Part shown: piece after piece, positions 16,368 through 24,966 of the stretch
Numbering within the stretch: position 1 is the stretch's first letter
How the letters are laid out: each line of letters opens with the position of its first letter
NCBI RefSeq assembly: GCF_007828835.1
Contig: NZ_VIVL01000001.1
Coordinates: 786,001 to 850,000 of the forward strand
Source of the DNA: Variovorax beijingensis
Lineage (GTDB): Bacteria > Pseudomonadota > Gammaproteobacteria > Burkholderiales > Burkholderiaceae_C
Reading direction: 5' to 3'
Length of the DNA stretch: 64,000 bases
Translations under genes and position numbers: made by a program
The notes under the pieces: generated by a model
The model's database searches: none
Told to the model about the DNA's origin: nothing
The model's input: only the letters and a program-made list of their open reading frames with translations

Positions 16368-19349
16368 ATGCACCTGCCCATCCCTTACCGCCCTGAAGCC
16401 GATGTCGTCTCGCACCGGCTCGCCTCGCTCGAAGGCGCGCTCGACTGGAGCGCCGCAGCCGCCGCCGCCACGCCCTGGGTGGAGGCGGTGCGCCGCCATC
16501 CGCCGCCGTTCTGGGCCATGGAAAGCCTGCTGCGCGAGTACCCGATCTCCAGCGCCGAGGGCCTTGCGCTGATGCGCCTGGCCGAGGCGCTGCTGCGCGT
16601 GCCCGACGCCGCCACGGCCATCGCGCTCACGGCCGACCAGCTGGGCCGGGCCGATTTCGAGGGCACGGCCGATTCCACGCTGTCGCGGCTGTCGTCCGCC
16701 GCGATCGCGATGTCGAAGAAATTCCTGCCCGAAGGCGACCACCCGCCCGGCCTCATGGCCAAGCTCGGCGCGCGCACGGTGGTGGCCGCCACGCTGCGCG
16801 CGGTGCAATTGCTGGGGCGCCAGTTCGTGCTGGGCCAGACCATCGCCGAAGCCATGGACGAGGCCCGCTCGGCGCACCGCCGGCAGGGCGCGCTACGCTT
16901 CAGCTACGACATGCTCGGCGAGGGCGCGCGCACCGACGCCGATGCGCTGCGCTACCTCGACAGCTACACGCAGGCCATCGGCGCCATTGCGGCCGGTGCC
17001 GATGCGGCGCGCGGGCCCGAGCACAACGACGGCATCTCCATCAAGCTCAGCGCGCTGCATCCGCGCTATGAAGACGCACAGCGCGAGCGCGTGCTGCGCG
17101 AACTGGTGCCGCGCGTGTGGCGGCTGTGCGAGCTCGCAGCCGATGCCAATCTCAACCTCACCATCGATGCGGAAGAGGTCGACCGGCTCGAGCTTTCGCT
17201 CGATGTGTTCGAGGCGCTGGCCGCGCGCGTGGCCGCCGAGCGGCCGCAATGGCGCGGCTTCGGCCTGGCGCTGCAGGCCTACCAGACGCGCGCGCTGGAA
17301 CTCATCGCGCACGTTACGGCGGTGGCGCGCCGGCACAAGCTGCGGCTGATGTGCCGGCTCGTGAAGGGCGCCTACTGGGACGCCGAGATCAAGCGCGCCC
17401 AGGAGCTCGGCCTGCCGCACTACCCGGTCTTCACGCACAAGCACCACAGCGACGTCAGCTACCTGGCCTGCGCGCGTGCGCTGCTGTCGGCACCCGATGC
17501 GGTCTATCCGCAGTTCGCCACCCACAACGCGGGCACCATCGCGGCCATCCTGCAGATGGCCGAGGCCGCCCAGGCGCCTTTCGAGCTGCAGCGCCTGCAT
17601 GGCATGGGCGAGGGCGTCTACCGCGAGGTGATGAAGAGCACCACAGCGCCGGTACGCGTATATGCGCCGGTGGGCCAGCACAAGGACCTGCTCGCCTACC
17701 TCGTGCGGCGCCTGCTGGAAAACGGCGCCAATTCGTCCTTCGTGAACCAGCTTGGCGACGAGCAGGTGAACATCGGCGAACTGCTGATGTCGCCGCTCTG
17801 GCTGGAGCCATCGAACCCCGCCTTGCCGCTGCCGCCGGCGCTCTACGGTCCGGCGCCGGCACGGCGCAACAGCGAAGGCGTGGACCTTGCCGTCGAGCCG
17901 ATGCGCGCGCCGCTGCTGGCGGCGCTGGAGACCACCGCGGTGCCTGCTGTCGAACTGTTCGATGTTGCGAGCGCGCCCAAGGCCGTTGCCGCCAGCGCCG
18001 CCGCTTTCCGCAGCTGGCGCAAGACGCCGGTCGAGACGCGCGCCGCCATGCTGCGCCAGGCCGCCGACGCGCTGCAGCGCGAGCTGCCGCGCTTCTGCGC
18101 GCTGCTGGTCAAGGAAGCCTTCAAGACCTGGGGCGACGCGGTGGCCGAAGTGCGCGAAGCCGTCGACTTCCTGCGCTACTACGCCGACGAGGCCGAACGC
18201 ATCATGCAGCCGGTGGCGCTGCCCGGCCCCACGGGCGAGAGCAACGAACTGCGGCTCACGGCGCGCGGCCCCTGGGTGTGCATCAGCCCGTGGAATTTTC
18301 CGCTCGCGATCTTCGCGGGGCAGGTGGCGGCCGCGCTTGCCACCGGCAACACGGTGCTGGCCAAGCCGGCCGAGCAGACGCCGGCCGTCGCGCTCGAAGC
18401 CGTGAAGCTGCTGCACGCAGCCGGCGTGCCGGCCGATGCGCTGCAGCTGCTGCACGGCCCCGGCGAAACGGTGGGCGCCGCGCTGGTGGCGGCGCCGGGC
18501 GTGGCGGGCGTGGTGTTCACTGGCTCGACCCAGGTGGCGCGCATCATCCACCGCGCGCTCGCGGCCAAGGAGGGCCCGATCGTGCCGCTGATCGCAGAGA
18601 CCGGCGGCATCAACGCGATGCTGGTCGATTCGAGCGCGCTGCCCGAGCAGGTGGTCGACGCCGTGGTGCAGAGCGCGTTCCGTTCGGCCGGCCAGCGCTG
18701 CTCGGCGCTGCGCCTCCTGGTGCTGCACGAGGGCATCGCCGACGCGGTGATCGAGATGATCCGCGGCGCGGCCGCGGAGCTGGCCGCCGGCGACCCGGCG
18801 CTGCTTTCGACCGACGTGGGGCCGGTGATCGACGGCGAGGCGGCCGACAACATCCGGCGCCATCTGAAGCGCCTGGATTCGGAAGCGAAGCGCCTGCTCG
18901 CGCCGGCTTCTTCTTCTTCTTCTTCAGCCGAAGGCAACATGATCGCGCCGCAGGCCTACGAGGTGCCCTCCATCGACAGCGTGACCAGCGAGATCTTCGG
19001 GCCGGTGCTGCAGATCGCGCGCTGGGGCACGGGCGAGCTGAGCGATCCCGCCGAGGTGATCGATCGCATCAACGCGCTCGGCTACGGCCTCACGCTCGGC
19101 ATCCAGACGCGCATCGACTCTCGCGCGCAGGCGCTCGCGGCGCGTGCGCACGTGGGCAACATCTACGTGAACCGCAACATCATCGGCGCGGTGGTCGGCG
19201 TGCAGCCCTTCGGCGGCGAGGGTCTGAGCGGCACCGGGCCCAAGGCCGGCGGGCCGCACTACCTGTACCGCTTCTGTGCCGAGCAGACGGTCACGGTCAA
19301 TACCACGGCGGCCGGCGGCAACGCGGCGCTGCTGAGCGCGGTGGCCTGA
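16368..19349 (+). CDS. putA: bifunctional proline dehydrogenase / L-glutamate gamma-semialdehyde dehydrogenase PutA
   Basis: A 993-residue enzyme oxidising proline to glutamate in two steps with channelling. The FAD proline dehydrogenase barrel covers about residues 150-460 (ISIKLSALHPRYEDAQ, LMCRLVKGAYWDAEIK, YPQFATHNAGTIAAIL) and the aldehyde dehydrogenase about 540-985, with Glu744 (IAETGGINAML) and the nucleophile Cys778 (SAGQRCSALR). It has no N-terminal ribbon-helix-helix and no extra C-terminal domain, so it is the short, non-DNA-binding type; that fits control by the divergent Lrp-type regulator. A run of serines near residues 847-853 is encoded by a TTC repeat. The ATG at 16368 has AAGGAA upstream. 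Confidence 0.96.
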   Translation: MHLPIPYRPEADVVSHRLASLEGALDWSAAAAAATPWVEAVRRHPPPFWAMESLLREYPISSAEGLALMRLAEALLRVPDAATAIALTADQLGRADFEGTADSTLSRLSSAAIAMSKKFLPEGDHPPGLMAKLGARTVVAATLRAVQLLGRQFVLGQTIAEAMDEARSAHRRQGALRFSYDMLGEGARTDADALRYLDSYTQAIGAIAAGADAARGPEHNDGISIKLSALHPRYEDAQRERVLRELVPRVWRLCELAADANLNLTIDAEEVDRLELSLDVFEALAARVAAERPQWRGFGLALQAYQTRALELIAHVTAVARRHKLRLMCRLVKGAYWDAEIKRAQELGLPHYPVFTHKHHSDVSYLACARALLSAPDAVYPQFATHNAGTIAAILQMAEAAQAPFELQRLHGMGEGVYREVMKSTTAPVRVYAPVGQHKDLLAYLVRRLLENGANSSFVNQLGDEQVNIGELLMSPLWLEPSNPALPLPPALYGPAPARRNSEGVDLAVEPMRAPLLAALETTAVPAVELFDVASAPKAVAASAAAFRSWRKTPVETRAAMLRQAADALQRELPRFCALLVKEAFKTWGDAVAEVREAVDFLRYYADEAERIMQPVALPGPTGESNELRLTARGPWVCISPWNFPLAIFAGQVAAALATGNTVLAKPAEQTPAVALEAVKLLHAAGVPADALQLLHGPGETVGAALVAAPGVAGVVFTGSTQVARIIHRALAAKEGPIVPLIAETGGINAMLVDSSALPEQVVDAVVQSAFRSAGQRCSALRLLVLHEGIADAVIEMIRGAAAELAAGDPALLSTDVGPVIDGEAADNIRRHLKRLDSEAKRLLAPASSSSSSAEGNMIAPQAYEVPSIDSVTSEIFGPVLQIARWGTGELSDPAEVIDRINALGYGLTLGIQTRIDSRAQALAARAHVGNIYVNRNIIGAVVGVQPFGGEGLSGTGPKAGGPHYLYRFCAEQTVTVNTTAAGGNAALLSAVA
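18908..18925 (+). repeat. trinucleotide (TTC)6 repeat within putA
   Basis: Six TTC units encode a serine tract in a loop of the aldehyde dehydrogenase part. Slippage here would change loop length in whole codons without breaking the frame. Confidence 0.85.
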
Positions 19350-19364
19350 GGCCGCCGTTCGTCC

Positions 19365-19826
19365 TCAGCGCAGGGGATTGCCGTCTTCTTCGGCGCGTGC
19401 GGACGATGACCGGCTGTTGAACTGGTCGATCAGCGCGCCGTAGGCCGGGCTGGTGCGCAGCCGCGCATATTCGGCGGCGGCCTGCCGGTAGGCGGGGCTC
19501 GACGGATCGGCGCCCGCTTCGCCGTACTGCCGCGCGGCCAGGCCGGAGCGGATCCAGAGCTGCGTGTCCGCGGCCACGGCCGCGCGGCTGTTTGCCGACA
19601 CGCGCGGCTCGGGCTGCGGCGAGCCTTCGGCATAGCCTTGCGCGGGCGCGCCCGCGAGCCACTGCCGGGCGTCGGCCGAGACGGCGGCGCGCGTGGTGGA
19701 CGAGCTGAACGGCACGGGCCGCGGATCGCCCTCCGCATAGTTGCCGGCCAGGCTCGGCGCGGAGGCCAGGCCCAGCAGCGACGAGACGGCGGCGGCGGCC
19801 AGGAGGCGGGTGCAGGAGCGGGTCAT
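19365..19826 (-). CDS. DUF4148-type secreted protein
   Basis: A 153-residue exported protein of unknown function. Residues 1-27 form a Sec signal peptide (MTRSCTRLLAAAAVSSLLGL, then cleavage near SLAG). The mature part contains two related segments, STTRAAVSADARQWLAG and ANSRAAVAADTQLWIRSG, with YAEGDPRP/YAEGSPQP before each, and a similar YRQAAAEYARLRTSP later; such short Ala-rich repeats are typical of the DUF4148 proteins that Burkholderiales carry in many copies. Convergent with putA, only 15 bp from its stop. An AAAGGA lies ten bases before the ATG. Confidence 0.72.
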   Translation of the reverse strand: MTRSCTRLLAAAAVSSLLGLASAPSLAGNYAEGDPRPVPFSSSTTRAAVSADARQWLAGAPAQGYAEGSPQPEPRVSANSRAAVAADTQLWIRSGLAARQYGEAGADPSSPAYRQAAAEYARLRTSPAYGALIDQFNSRSSSARAEEDGNPLR

Positions 19827-20028
19827 GGAATGGGTCCTTTCGATCGGTGGTTGGTGGCCCCCCACTCTAGAAACCGCAGTTCGAGTGCCGATGACCCGGC
19901 GATGACCGTTTTGTCATGTTCGGCCAAACCTCTCTTGCATAACCGTCATCGCGGCGCGCATAAGACATGGCGCGGCGGGCGCGAGAGGTCTATCGTTGCG
20001 GCCATCCATTCCAACCAAGGGATCTCCC

Positions 20029-21300
20029 ATGAGTGAAAAGCTCTCCTTCGTCAATCCGACCGCCAACAGCCCCTGGGGCACCTACCTCTCGCAGGTCGAC
20101 CGCGTGGTGCCGTACCTCGGCCCGCTGGCCCGCTGGGTCGAGACGCTCAAGCGCCCCAAGCGCGCGCTGATCGTGGACGTGCCGATCGAAATGGACGACG
20201 GCACCATCGCCCACTTCGAGGGCTACCGCGTGCAGCACAACATGAGCCGCGGCCCGGGCAAGGGCGGCGTGCGCTTCCACCCCGACGTCACGCTCGAAGA
20301 AGTGATGGCGCTGTCGGCCTGGATGACCATCAAGACGGCCGCCGTCAACCTGCCGTACGGCGGCGCCAAGGGCGGCATCCGCGTCGATCCGAAGAAGCTC
20401 TCGCTGCAGGAGCTCGAGAAGGTCACGCGCCGCTACACCAGCGAGATCGGCATCATCATCGGCCCGCACACCGACATTCCCGCGCCCGACGTCAACACCA
20501 ACGCGCAGATCATGGCGTGGATGATGGACACCTACTCGATGAACGTCGGCGGCACCGCCACCGGCGTGGTCACGGGCAAGCCGCTGCACCTGGGCGGCTC
20601 GCTGGGCCGCGTCAAGGCCACCGGCCGCGGCGTGTTCGTCACCGGCCGCGAAGCGGCGCGCCGCCTCGGCATGGACCTGCGCGGCGCGCGCATCGCGGTG
20701 CAGGGCTTCGGCAACGTGGGCTCGGTCGCGGCCGAGCTCTTTGCCGAAGCGGGCGCCAGGATCGTCGCGGTGCAGGACCACACCGGCACCATCGTCAACA
20801 CCAACGGCCTCGACCTCGCGACGCTGATTCCGGTGGCCAACAAGGAAGGCGTCGTCGCCTTCAAGGGCGGCGAGGTGGTGCCCAACGAAGCCTTCTGGGA
20901 GGTGGCCTGCGACATCCTGATTCCCGCCGCGCTCGAAGGCCAGATCACCGCCGAGCGCGCGCAGAAGACCAGTGCCAAGCTGGTGCTCGAAGGCGCCAAC
21001 GGCCCCACGGTGCCCACGGCCGACGACATCCTGGCCGAGCGCGGCGTGCTGGTGGTGCCCGACGTGATCTGCAACGCCGGCGGCGTGACGGTCTCGTACT
21101 TCGAATGGGTGCAGGACTTCTCGTCCTTCTTCTGGGACGAGGACGAAATCAACGTGCGCCTCGACCGCATCATGATGAAGGCGCTCAACCAGATCTGGGA
21201 CACGGCCGACAGGCACAAGATCACGCTGCGCACCGCGACGTATGCGGTGGCCTGCGAGCGCATCCTGATGGCCCGCCAGGAACGCGGTTTGTATCCCTGA
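20029..21300 (+). CDS. Glu/Leu/Phe/Val dehydrogenase (NAD-type glutamate dehydrogenase)
   Basis: A 423-residue hexameric amino-acid dehydrogenase interconverting glutamate and 2-oxoglutarate plus ammonia. The substrate and catalytic segments are [18 protein letters not shown] (about residues 67-84), [18 protein letters not shown] with the catalytic Lys (about 105-122) and [16 protein letters not shown]; the coenzyme domain has [20 protein letters not shown]. Length and sequence fit catabolic NAD-dependent enzymes. The ATG at 20029 follows AAGGGA. It lies downstream of putA, separated by the DUF4148 gene, so proline can flow to glutamate and on to 2-oxoglutarate, but it has its own promoter region (19827-20028). 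Confidence 0.94.
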   Translation: MSEKLSFVNPTANSPWGTYLSQVDRVVPYLGPLARWVETLKRPKRALIVDVPIEMDDGTIAHFEGYRVQHNMSRGPGKGGVRFHPDVTLEEVMALSAWMTIKTAAVNLPYGGAKGGIRVDPKKLSLQELEKVTRRYTSEIGIIIGPHTDIPAPDVNTNAQIMAWMMDTYSMNVGGTATGVVTGKPLHLGGSLGRVKATGRGVFVTGREAARRLGMDLRGARIAVQGFGNVGSVAAELFAEAGARIVAVQDHTGTIVNTNGLDLATLIPVANKEGVVAFKGGEVVPNEAFWEVACDILIPAALEGQITAERAQKTSAKLVLEGANGPTVPTADDILAERGVLVVPDVICNAGGVTVSYFEWVQDFSSFFWDEDEINVRLDRIMMKALNQIWDTADRHKITLRTATYAVACERILMARQERGLYP

Positions 21301-21388
21301 CCCTCCCCCGAAGCGGCTCACTTCGTGTAGCCGCCTTCCCCTCAAGGGGGCAACACCTGCGGTCCGGCAAAGCCGGTTCCGCGGTGTT
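21301..21388. repeat. multi-stem intergenic palindromic element
   Basis: Immediately after the dehydrogenase stop are nested inverted repeats: GCGGCT (21313-21318) with AGCCGC (21329-21334), CCCC/GGGG around 21338-21349, and a long hairpin at 21352-21388 built from AACACC/GGTGTT, GCGG/CCGC and CCGGC/GCCGG with loop AAA. From memory, elements with GGCTACACGAAGTGAGCC cores recur in Variovorax genomes. It may also act as a transcription stop for the dehydrogenase gene. Confidence 0.65.
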
Positions 21389-21419
21389 CCTGGAACGGGC
21401 CTTTGATACCCTTGGCGGC

Positions 21420-22076
21420 ATGACAGCTGCTCTTTCGCCAAGTGACCTTCCTGCTCTTCCCGCCGACGCCCTTGCCCGCCTGCAGGCGCTGATGGCCGAC
21501 GGGCGGCGCAAGCTGCTGGGGCTGGTCGGTGCGCCCGGCGCGGGCAAGTCCACGCTCGCGCTGGCGCTGCTGCGGGCCGTGGGTGCCGGGCGCGCGCAGG
21601 TCGTGCCGATGGACGGCTTCCACCTGGCCAACGTCGAGCTGCAACGGCTCGGACGCGCGGGCCGCAAGGGCGCCCCGGACACCTTCGACAGCGCCGGCTA
21701 TGTGGCGCTGCTGCGGCGGCTGCGCACGCAGGGGCCGGACGACCCGATCGTCTATGCGCCCGAATTCCGCCGCGAGATCGAGGAGCCCATCGCCGGCGCG
21801 ATCGCGGTGCTGCCGCAGACCCAATTGGTCATCACCGAAGGCAACTACCTGCTGCACGACGCCGGCCCGTGGGCCGGCGCGGCGGCCATTCTCGACGAGG
21901 CCTGGTACGTCGACATCGACGACGCCGTGCGCGAAGAGCGCCTGCTGAAGCGCCACCAGCAATTCGGCCGCAGCGCCGAGGCCGCGCGCGACTGGGTGGA
22001 CGCCACCGATGCGCCCAACGCACGCCTGATTGCCGCCACCCGCGGGCGCGCGCACCACCTGCTGCGCTGGTCCTGA
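21420..22076 (+). CDS. P-loop nucleoside/nucleotide kinase family protein (PanK/uridine kinase-like)
   Basis: A 218-residue small-molecule kinase. The P-loop is GAPGAGKST (residues 37-45), followed by VVPMDGFHLANVEL (Asp of the phosphoacceptor-site motif), FDSAGYVALLRRL, VYAPEFRREIEEPIAGAI and LVITEGNYLLHDAGPW, an arrangement shared with uridine kinase, type I pantothenate kinase and the YggC/fructose-transport-associated kinase group. The substrate cannot be assigned. The ATG at 21420 has no strong ribosome-binding site; a TTTGATACCCTTG stretch just upstream could be a promoter. No operon partner other than the DUF2242 gene 83 bp downstream. Confidence 0.85.
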   Translation: MTAALSPSDLPALPADALARLQALMADGRRKLLGLVGAPGAGKSTLALALLRAVGAGRAQVVPMDGFHLANVELQRLGRAGRKGAPDTFDSAGYVALLRRLRTQGPDDPIVYAPEFRREIEEPIAGAIAVLPQTQLVITEGNYLLHDAGPWAGAAAILDEAWYVDIDDAVREERLLKRHQQFGRSAEAARDWVDATDAPNARLIAATRGRAHHLLRWS

Positions 22077-22159
22077 AAATTCGCGGCGGCGGGGAACACC
22101 CGCGCCCGGGCATGCTCGAAGCTTCGCCGGCGCACACGCCGGTTAGGATTCGCCGCTCC

Positions 22160-22852
22160 ATGACCATGCCCCGTCCTTCCTCCTTCGCCTTTTCTCCCGC
22201 CTTTTCCGTCCTCCGTACGCCTCTCCTGGTCCTCGGCCTCGCGTCCCTGCTGGTGCTTGCCGGCTGCGGCAGCAATGGCACGCGCCGTGTGTCGTACGAG
22301 ACCGAGGAGTTCGACTCCACCACCACCCATACGCGCACCTACGCCGCCACCGAAGCCCAGACCTGCGAGGCCGCGCGCCGCGCGCTGCTGAGCCAGGGCT
22401 ACATGATCAGCGCGGCCAACGCCGACCTGGTGACGGGGCGCAAGAGCTTCCAGCCGGCGTCCGAGGTGCATGTGGAGGTCGAGTTCCGCGTGGTGTGCGC
22501 GCGCGAGGGCGGCAAGGCCGGCAAGCGCAGCACCGTGGCCTTCGCGACCGCGCTGCAGGACCGCTACGGCATCAAGAAGGTCAACAGCTCGGCCAGCGTG
22601 GGCGTGGGCGCCTTCGGTTCGCTCTCGCTGCCCTTTGCCGGCAGCGACGACGCGATGATCAAGGTGGCCAGCGAAACGCTCACCGACGAGCTGTTCTACG
22701 ACCGCTTCTTCGCGCTGCTCGACCGCTTCCTCGAAGGCCAGGGCGGCGAAGAGCCCGATGTGCCGAGCGTGGCGCCTGAAATGCCACGACCCTCTGCGCC
22801 ACCGGCGCCAGCCCTCACCTTTCCCGTGAAGCCAGTGCCGAACCCGGGTTGA
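22160..22852 (+). CDS. DUF2242-family lipoprotein
   Basis: A 230-residue predicted lipoprotein. The signal peptide ends in a lipobox (LLVLAGC, Cys near residue 34). The body begins RRVSYETEEFDSTTTHTRTY and carries the domain ATEAQTCEAARRALLSQGYM to LLDRFLEGQ, matching DUF2242 proteins of Burkholderiales; function is unknown. The C-terminus is Pro-rich. The ATG at 22160 follows an AGGA eleven bases upstream. It reads toward the short ORF and FUSC gene and could be co-transcribed, though a separate promoter is likely there. Confidence 0.8.
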   Translation: MTMPRPSSFAFSPAFSVLRTPLLVLGLASLLVLAGCGSNGTRRVSYETEEFDSTTTHTRTYAATEAQTCEAARRALLSQGYMISAANADLVTGRKSFQPASEVHVEVEFRVVCAREGGKAGKRSTVAFATALQDRYGIKKVNSSASVGVGAFGSLSLPFAGSDDAMIKVASETLTDELFYDRFFALLDRFLEGQGGEEPDVPSVAPEMPRPSAPPAPALTFPVKPVPNPG

Positions 22853-22880
22853 GCCGCCGTGCTGGCGGATCGCCAAATCG

Positions 22881-22894
22881 TAAGACGTGTCTTA
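22881..22894. promoter_or_regulatory. 14-bp palindrome over a putative promoter
   Basis: TAAGAC-GT-GTCTTA at 22881-22894 is a perfect dyad; the symmetry extends imperfectly from CCA (22873) to TGG (22902). It runs into TATGAT (22894-22899), a good -10 hexamer only five bases before the ATG at 22904. The form is what GntR-, MarR- or TetR-type repressors bind. No regulator gene of that kind is adjacent. Confidence 0.5.
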
Positions 22895-22903
22895 TGATCT
22901 GGC

Positions 22904-23011
22904 ATGGCTTCCAAAATCGATTCCCCCGACGCGGCGCAGTGTGCCTCGCGCGAGGCCGCCTTGGCCCGCGCCATCGGCGAGCCTTCGCCGGGCGAGGCAC
23001 GGCCGCGATGA
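22904..23011 (+). CDS. short ORF coupled to the FUSC gene (leader peptide or regulator remnant)
   Basis: A 35-residue ORF (MASKIDSPDAAQCASREAAL, ending GEARPR) whose TGA overlaps the FUSC ATG as ATGA, the coupling used by genuine neighbouring genes in this window. No ribosome-binding site precedes it, and a TATGAT -10 lies five bases before its ATG, so it could be translated from a leaderless transcript. I do not recognise the sequence. It may be a leader peptide that couples translation to FUSC, or the first codons of a lost regulator; it may also be chance. Confidence 0.4.
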   Translation: MASKIDSPDAAQCASREAALARAIGEPSPGEARPR

Positions 23012-24036
23012 TGCCGATGGCGCCGGCCCTGCAGCGCATCGGCGGCTTCTGGCGCGAGGGCCGCTGGCGCGCGGGCGCGCAGCTCGCGGCCGCGGTGGCG
23101 CTGGCCTGGGGGGTGGCCGTGGCGATGCGGCTGCCCGAAAGCTTCTGGGCCGTGATGAGCGTGCTGATCGTCATGCGGCCGAGCGCCGGCGCCACGCTCG
23201 ATGCCGGATGGGAGCGCGTGCGCGGCACGGCCGCTGGCGCGCTCTGCGGACTCGCGGGGGTCTACCTGCAGCACCTGGGCGCGCCGGTGCTCGCGACCAC
23301 GCTGGCCACCGTCACGCTGCTGGCTTTTGCCGGCGCCGCATTGCCGGGCTTGCGCAGTGCGCCCGTGGCCGCGCTGATCATCCTCTCGGCCAGCGCCATT
23401 CCCGGCCACTCGCCGCTCCAGGTGGCGCTGCTGCGCATGGTGCAGATCGGCGTCGGCGTGGGCGTGGCGCTCGCGGTTTCCGTCATTGCGTCGGAATACC
23501 GCGCGGGTCCGCGCTTCGATGCGGGTTGTGCCGCATTGCTGCGCGGCATGGCCAGGCGCCTGGCCGCGCTGGACAGCGGCGGCGCTGCCGGGCTGCCTGC
23601 CGAGTCCGAGAGCGAGCGCGCCAACGCTGCGGCGCGCGCGGCGCTCGCGCGGCTGGCGGTGCTCGCGGGCAGTGCCGACCTGGAAGCCCGCTGGTGGCGC
23701 CGCGGTGCTGCCGTGCCGGCGGCGCAGTCCTGCCGCAGCAAGGCGCGGCTCGCGGCGCGGATCTTCCAGGATGCCGCCATGCTCGAACGCATGCTGCGCC
23801 GCGCGCCGTCCGGCGATCCCGCATGGCAGGACACCGCCCGGGCCGCGGCCGCCGCACTCGCCGCCATGGCCGATGCGCTCGAAGGCCAGGGCACGCCCGA
23901 TCTTGCCAAGCTTGCGCAGGTCGCACGGCGGCATGAGGCGCCGGGCACCTCGCCTGCCTTGCTGCTGGCGGCGCCGGCGTGCCTGCTGCTCGAAGACCTG
24001 CAGCGCATGCAGCGCTGCGTGGCGGCCGCGGCCTGA
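23008..24036 (+). CDS. FUSC-family membrane protein (aromatic-acid exporter-like)
   Basis: A 342-residue inner-membrane protein of the fusaric-acid-resistance/aromatic-acid-exporter type. Five to six membrane segments are packed in the first 160 residues (AGAQLAAAVALAWGVAVAM, FWAVMSVLIVMRPSAGATL, TAAGALCGLAGVYLQ, LATTLATVTLLAFAGAAL, PVAALIILSASAIPG, IGVGVGVALAVSVIA); FWAVMSVLIVMRPSAG is the family signature. A cytoplasmic helical half follows. It is half the length of paired-repeat FUSC proteins, as is common. Translation is coupled to the short ORF at 22904. Convergent with arginase, six bases apart. Substrate unknown. Confidence 0.85.
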   Translation: MMPMAPALQRIGGFWREGRWRAGAQLAAAVALAWGVAVAMRLPESFWAVMSVLIVMRPSAGATLDAGWERVRGTAAGALCGLAGVYLQHLGAPVLATTLATVTLLAFAGAALPGLRSAPVAALIILSASAIPGHSPLQVALLRMVQIGVGVGVALAVSVIASEYRAGPRFDAGCAALLRGMARRLAALDSGGAAGLPAESESERANAAARAALARLAVLAGSADLEARWWRRGAAVPAAQSCRSKARLAARIFQDAAMLERMLRRAPSGDPAWQDTARAAAAALAAMADALEGQGTPDLAKLAQVARRHEAPGTSPALLLAAPACLLLEDLQRMQRCVAAAA

Positions 24037-24042
24037 AGCCGC

Positions 24043-24966
24043 TCAGCGCACCAGCGTCGACTTTCCGAACAGGCTCTCGATCAGTTCCACCGCCACTTCG
24101 GCAGTCTGGTTGCGCACGTCGAGCGCGGGGTTGAGCTCCACCACGTCGACCGAGCCGAGGCGGCGTGTGTCGGCGACCATTTCCATGCACAGCTGCATCT
24201 CCCGGTAGGTCGGGCCGCCGCGCACGCCGGTGCCCACGCCGGGCGCGATGCCGGGGTCGAGGCAGTCGAGGTCGAAGCTCACGTGCAGGTGGGTGTCCTC
24301 GTCCACGTCCTGCAGCGCCTCGGTCATGGTGGTGCGCATGCCGTGCTCGTCGATGTGGCGCATGTCGAACACGTGCAGGCCAAGCGTGCGGATGGCGTCC
24401 TTCTCGTCCTCGTCGACGCTGCGGATGCCGATGAAGCGGATGGCGTCGTGCTCCAGCGCCGCGCGTTCGCCGCTCCAGCCGGTGAGCGCCGCCGGCCCGT
24501 GGCCCAGCAGGCAGGACACGGGCATGCCGTGCAGGTTGCCGCTCGGGCTGGTGCTTTCGGTGTTGACGTCGGAGTGCGCGTCGAGCCACAGCACGCGCAG
24601 TTTCTTGCCCCGCTTGCGCGCATGCCAGGCCACGGCGCTGATCGAGCCGATCGCCAGGCAATGGTCGCCGCCCATCATGAGCGGCACGTGGCCGGTGCCC
24701 AGGGCGGTGTCGACGGCGGCATAGACGGAACGGTTCCAGGCAATCACCTCGTCGAGGTGGCGCAGGCCGTTGGCCGGCGCGGTCCATGGGGTGGCGGGGC
24801 CCGCGAGGTTGCCGCGGTCGATCACGGCGAAGCCCTGCCGCGCGAGCGCCTCCGGCAGCCCGGCCACGCGCAGCGCATCGGGGCCCATGCCGGCGCCGCG
24901 CACGCTGGCGCCGACGTCGGTGGGCGCGCCGATCAGTTCGAGGGTGGTGCCATGGTCGTTGCTCAT
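24043..24966 (-). CDS. rocF: arginase
   Basis: A 307-residue manganese hydrolase converting arginine to ornithine and urea. The metal-binding motifs are MGGDHCLAIGSI (about residues 97-108), LWLDAHSDVNT (about 124-134) and SFDLDCLDPGIAPG (about 231-244); the usual GGDHS is GGDHC here. The N-terminus ELIGAPTDVGASVRGAGMGP is typical of RocF arginases rather than agmatinases. Its ATG overlaps the stop of the upstream S9 peptidase gene (ATGA), so peptide breakdown and arginine catabolism may be expressed together. Confidence 0.93.
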   Translation of the reverse strand: MSNDHGTTLELIGAPTDVGASVRGAGMGPDALRVAGLPEALARQGFAVIDRGNLAGPATPWTAPANGLRHLDEVIAWNRSVYAAVDTALGTGHVPLMMGGDHCLAIGSISAVAWHARKRGKKLRVLWLDAHSDVNTESTSPSGNLHGMPVSCLLGHGPAALTGWSGERAALEHDAIRFIGIRSVDEDEKDAIRTLGLHVFDMRHIDEHGMRTTMTEALQDVDEDTHLHVSFDLDCLDPGIAPGVGTGVRGGPTYREMQLCMEMVADTRRLGSVDVVELNPALDVRNQTAEVAVELIESLFGKSTLVR

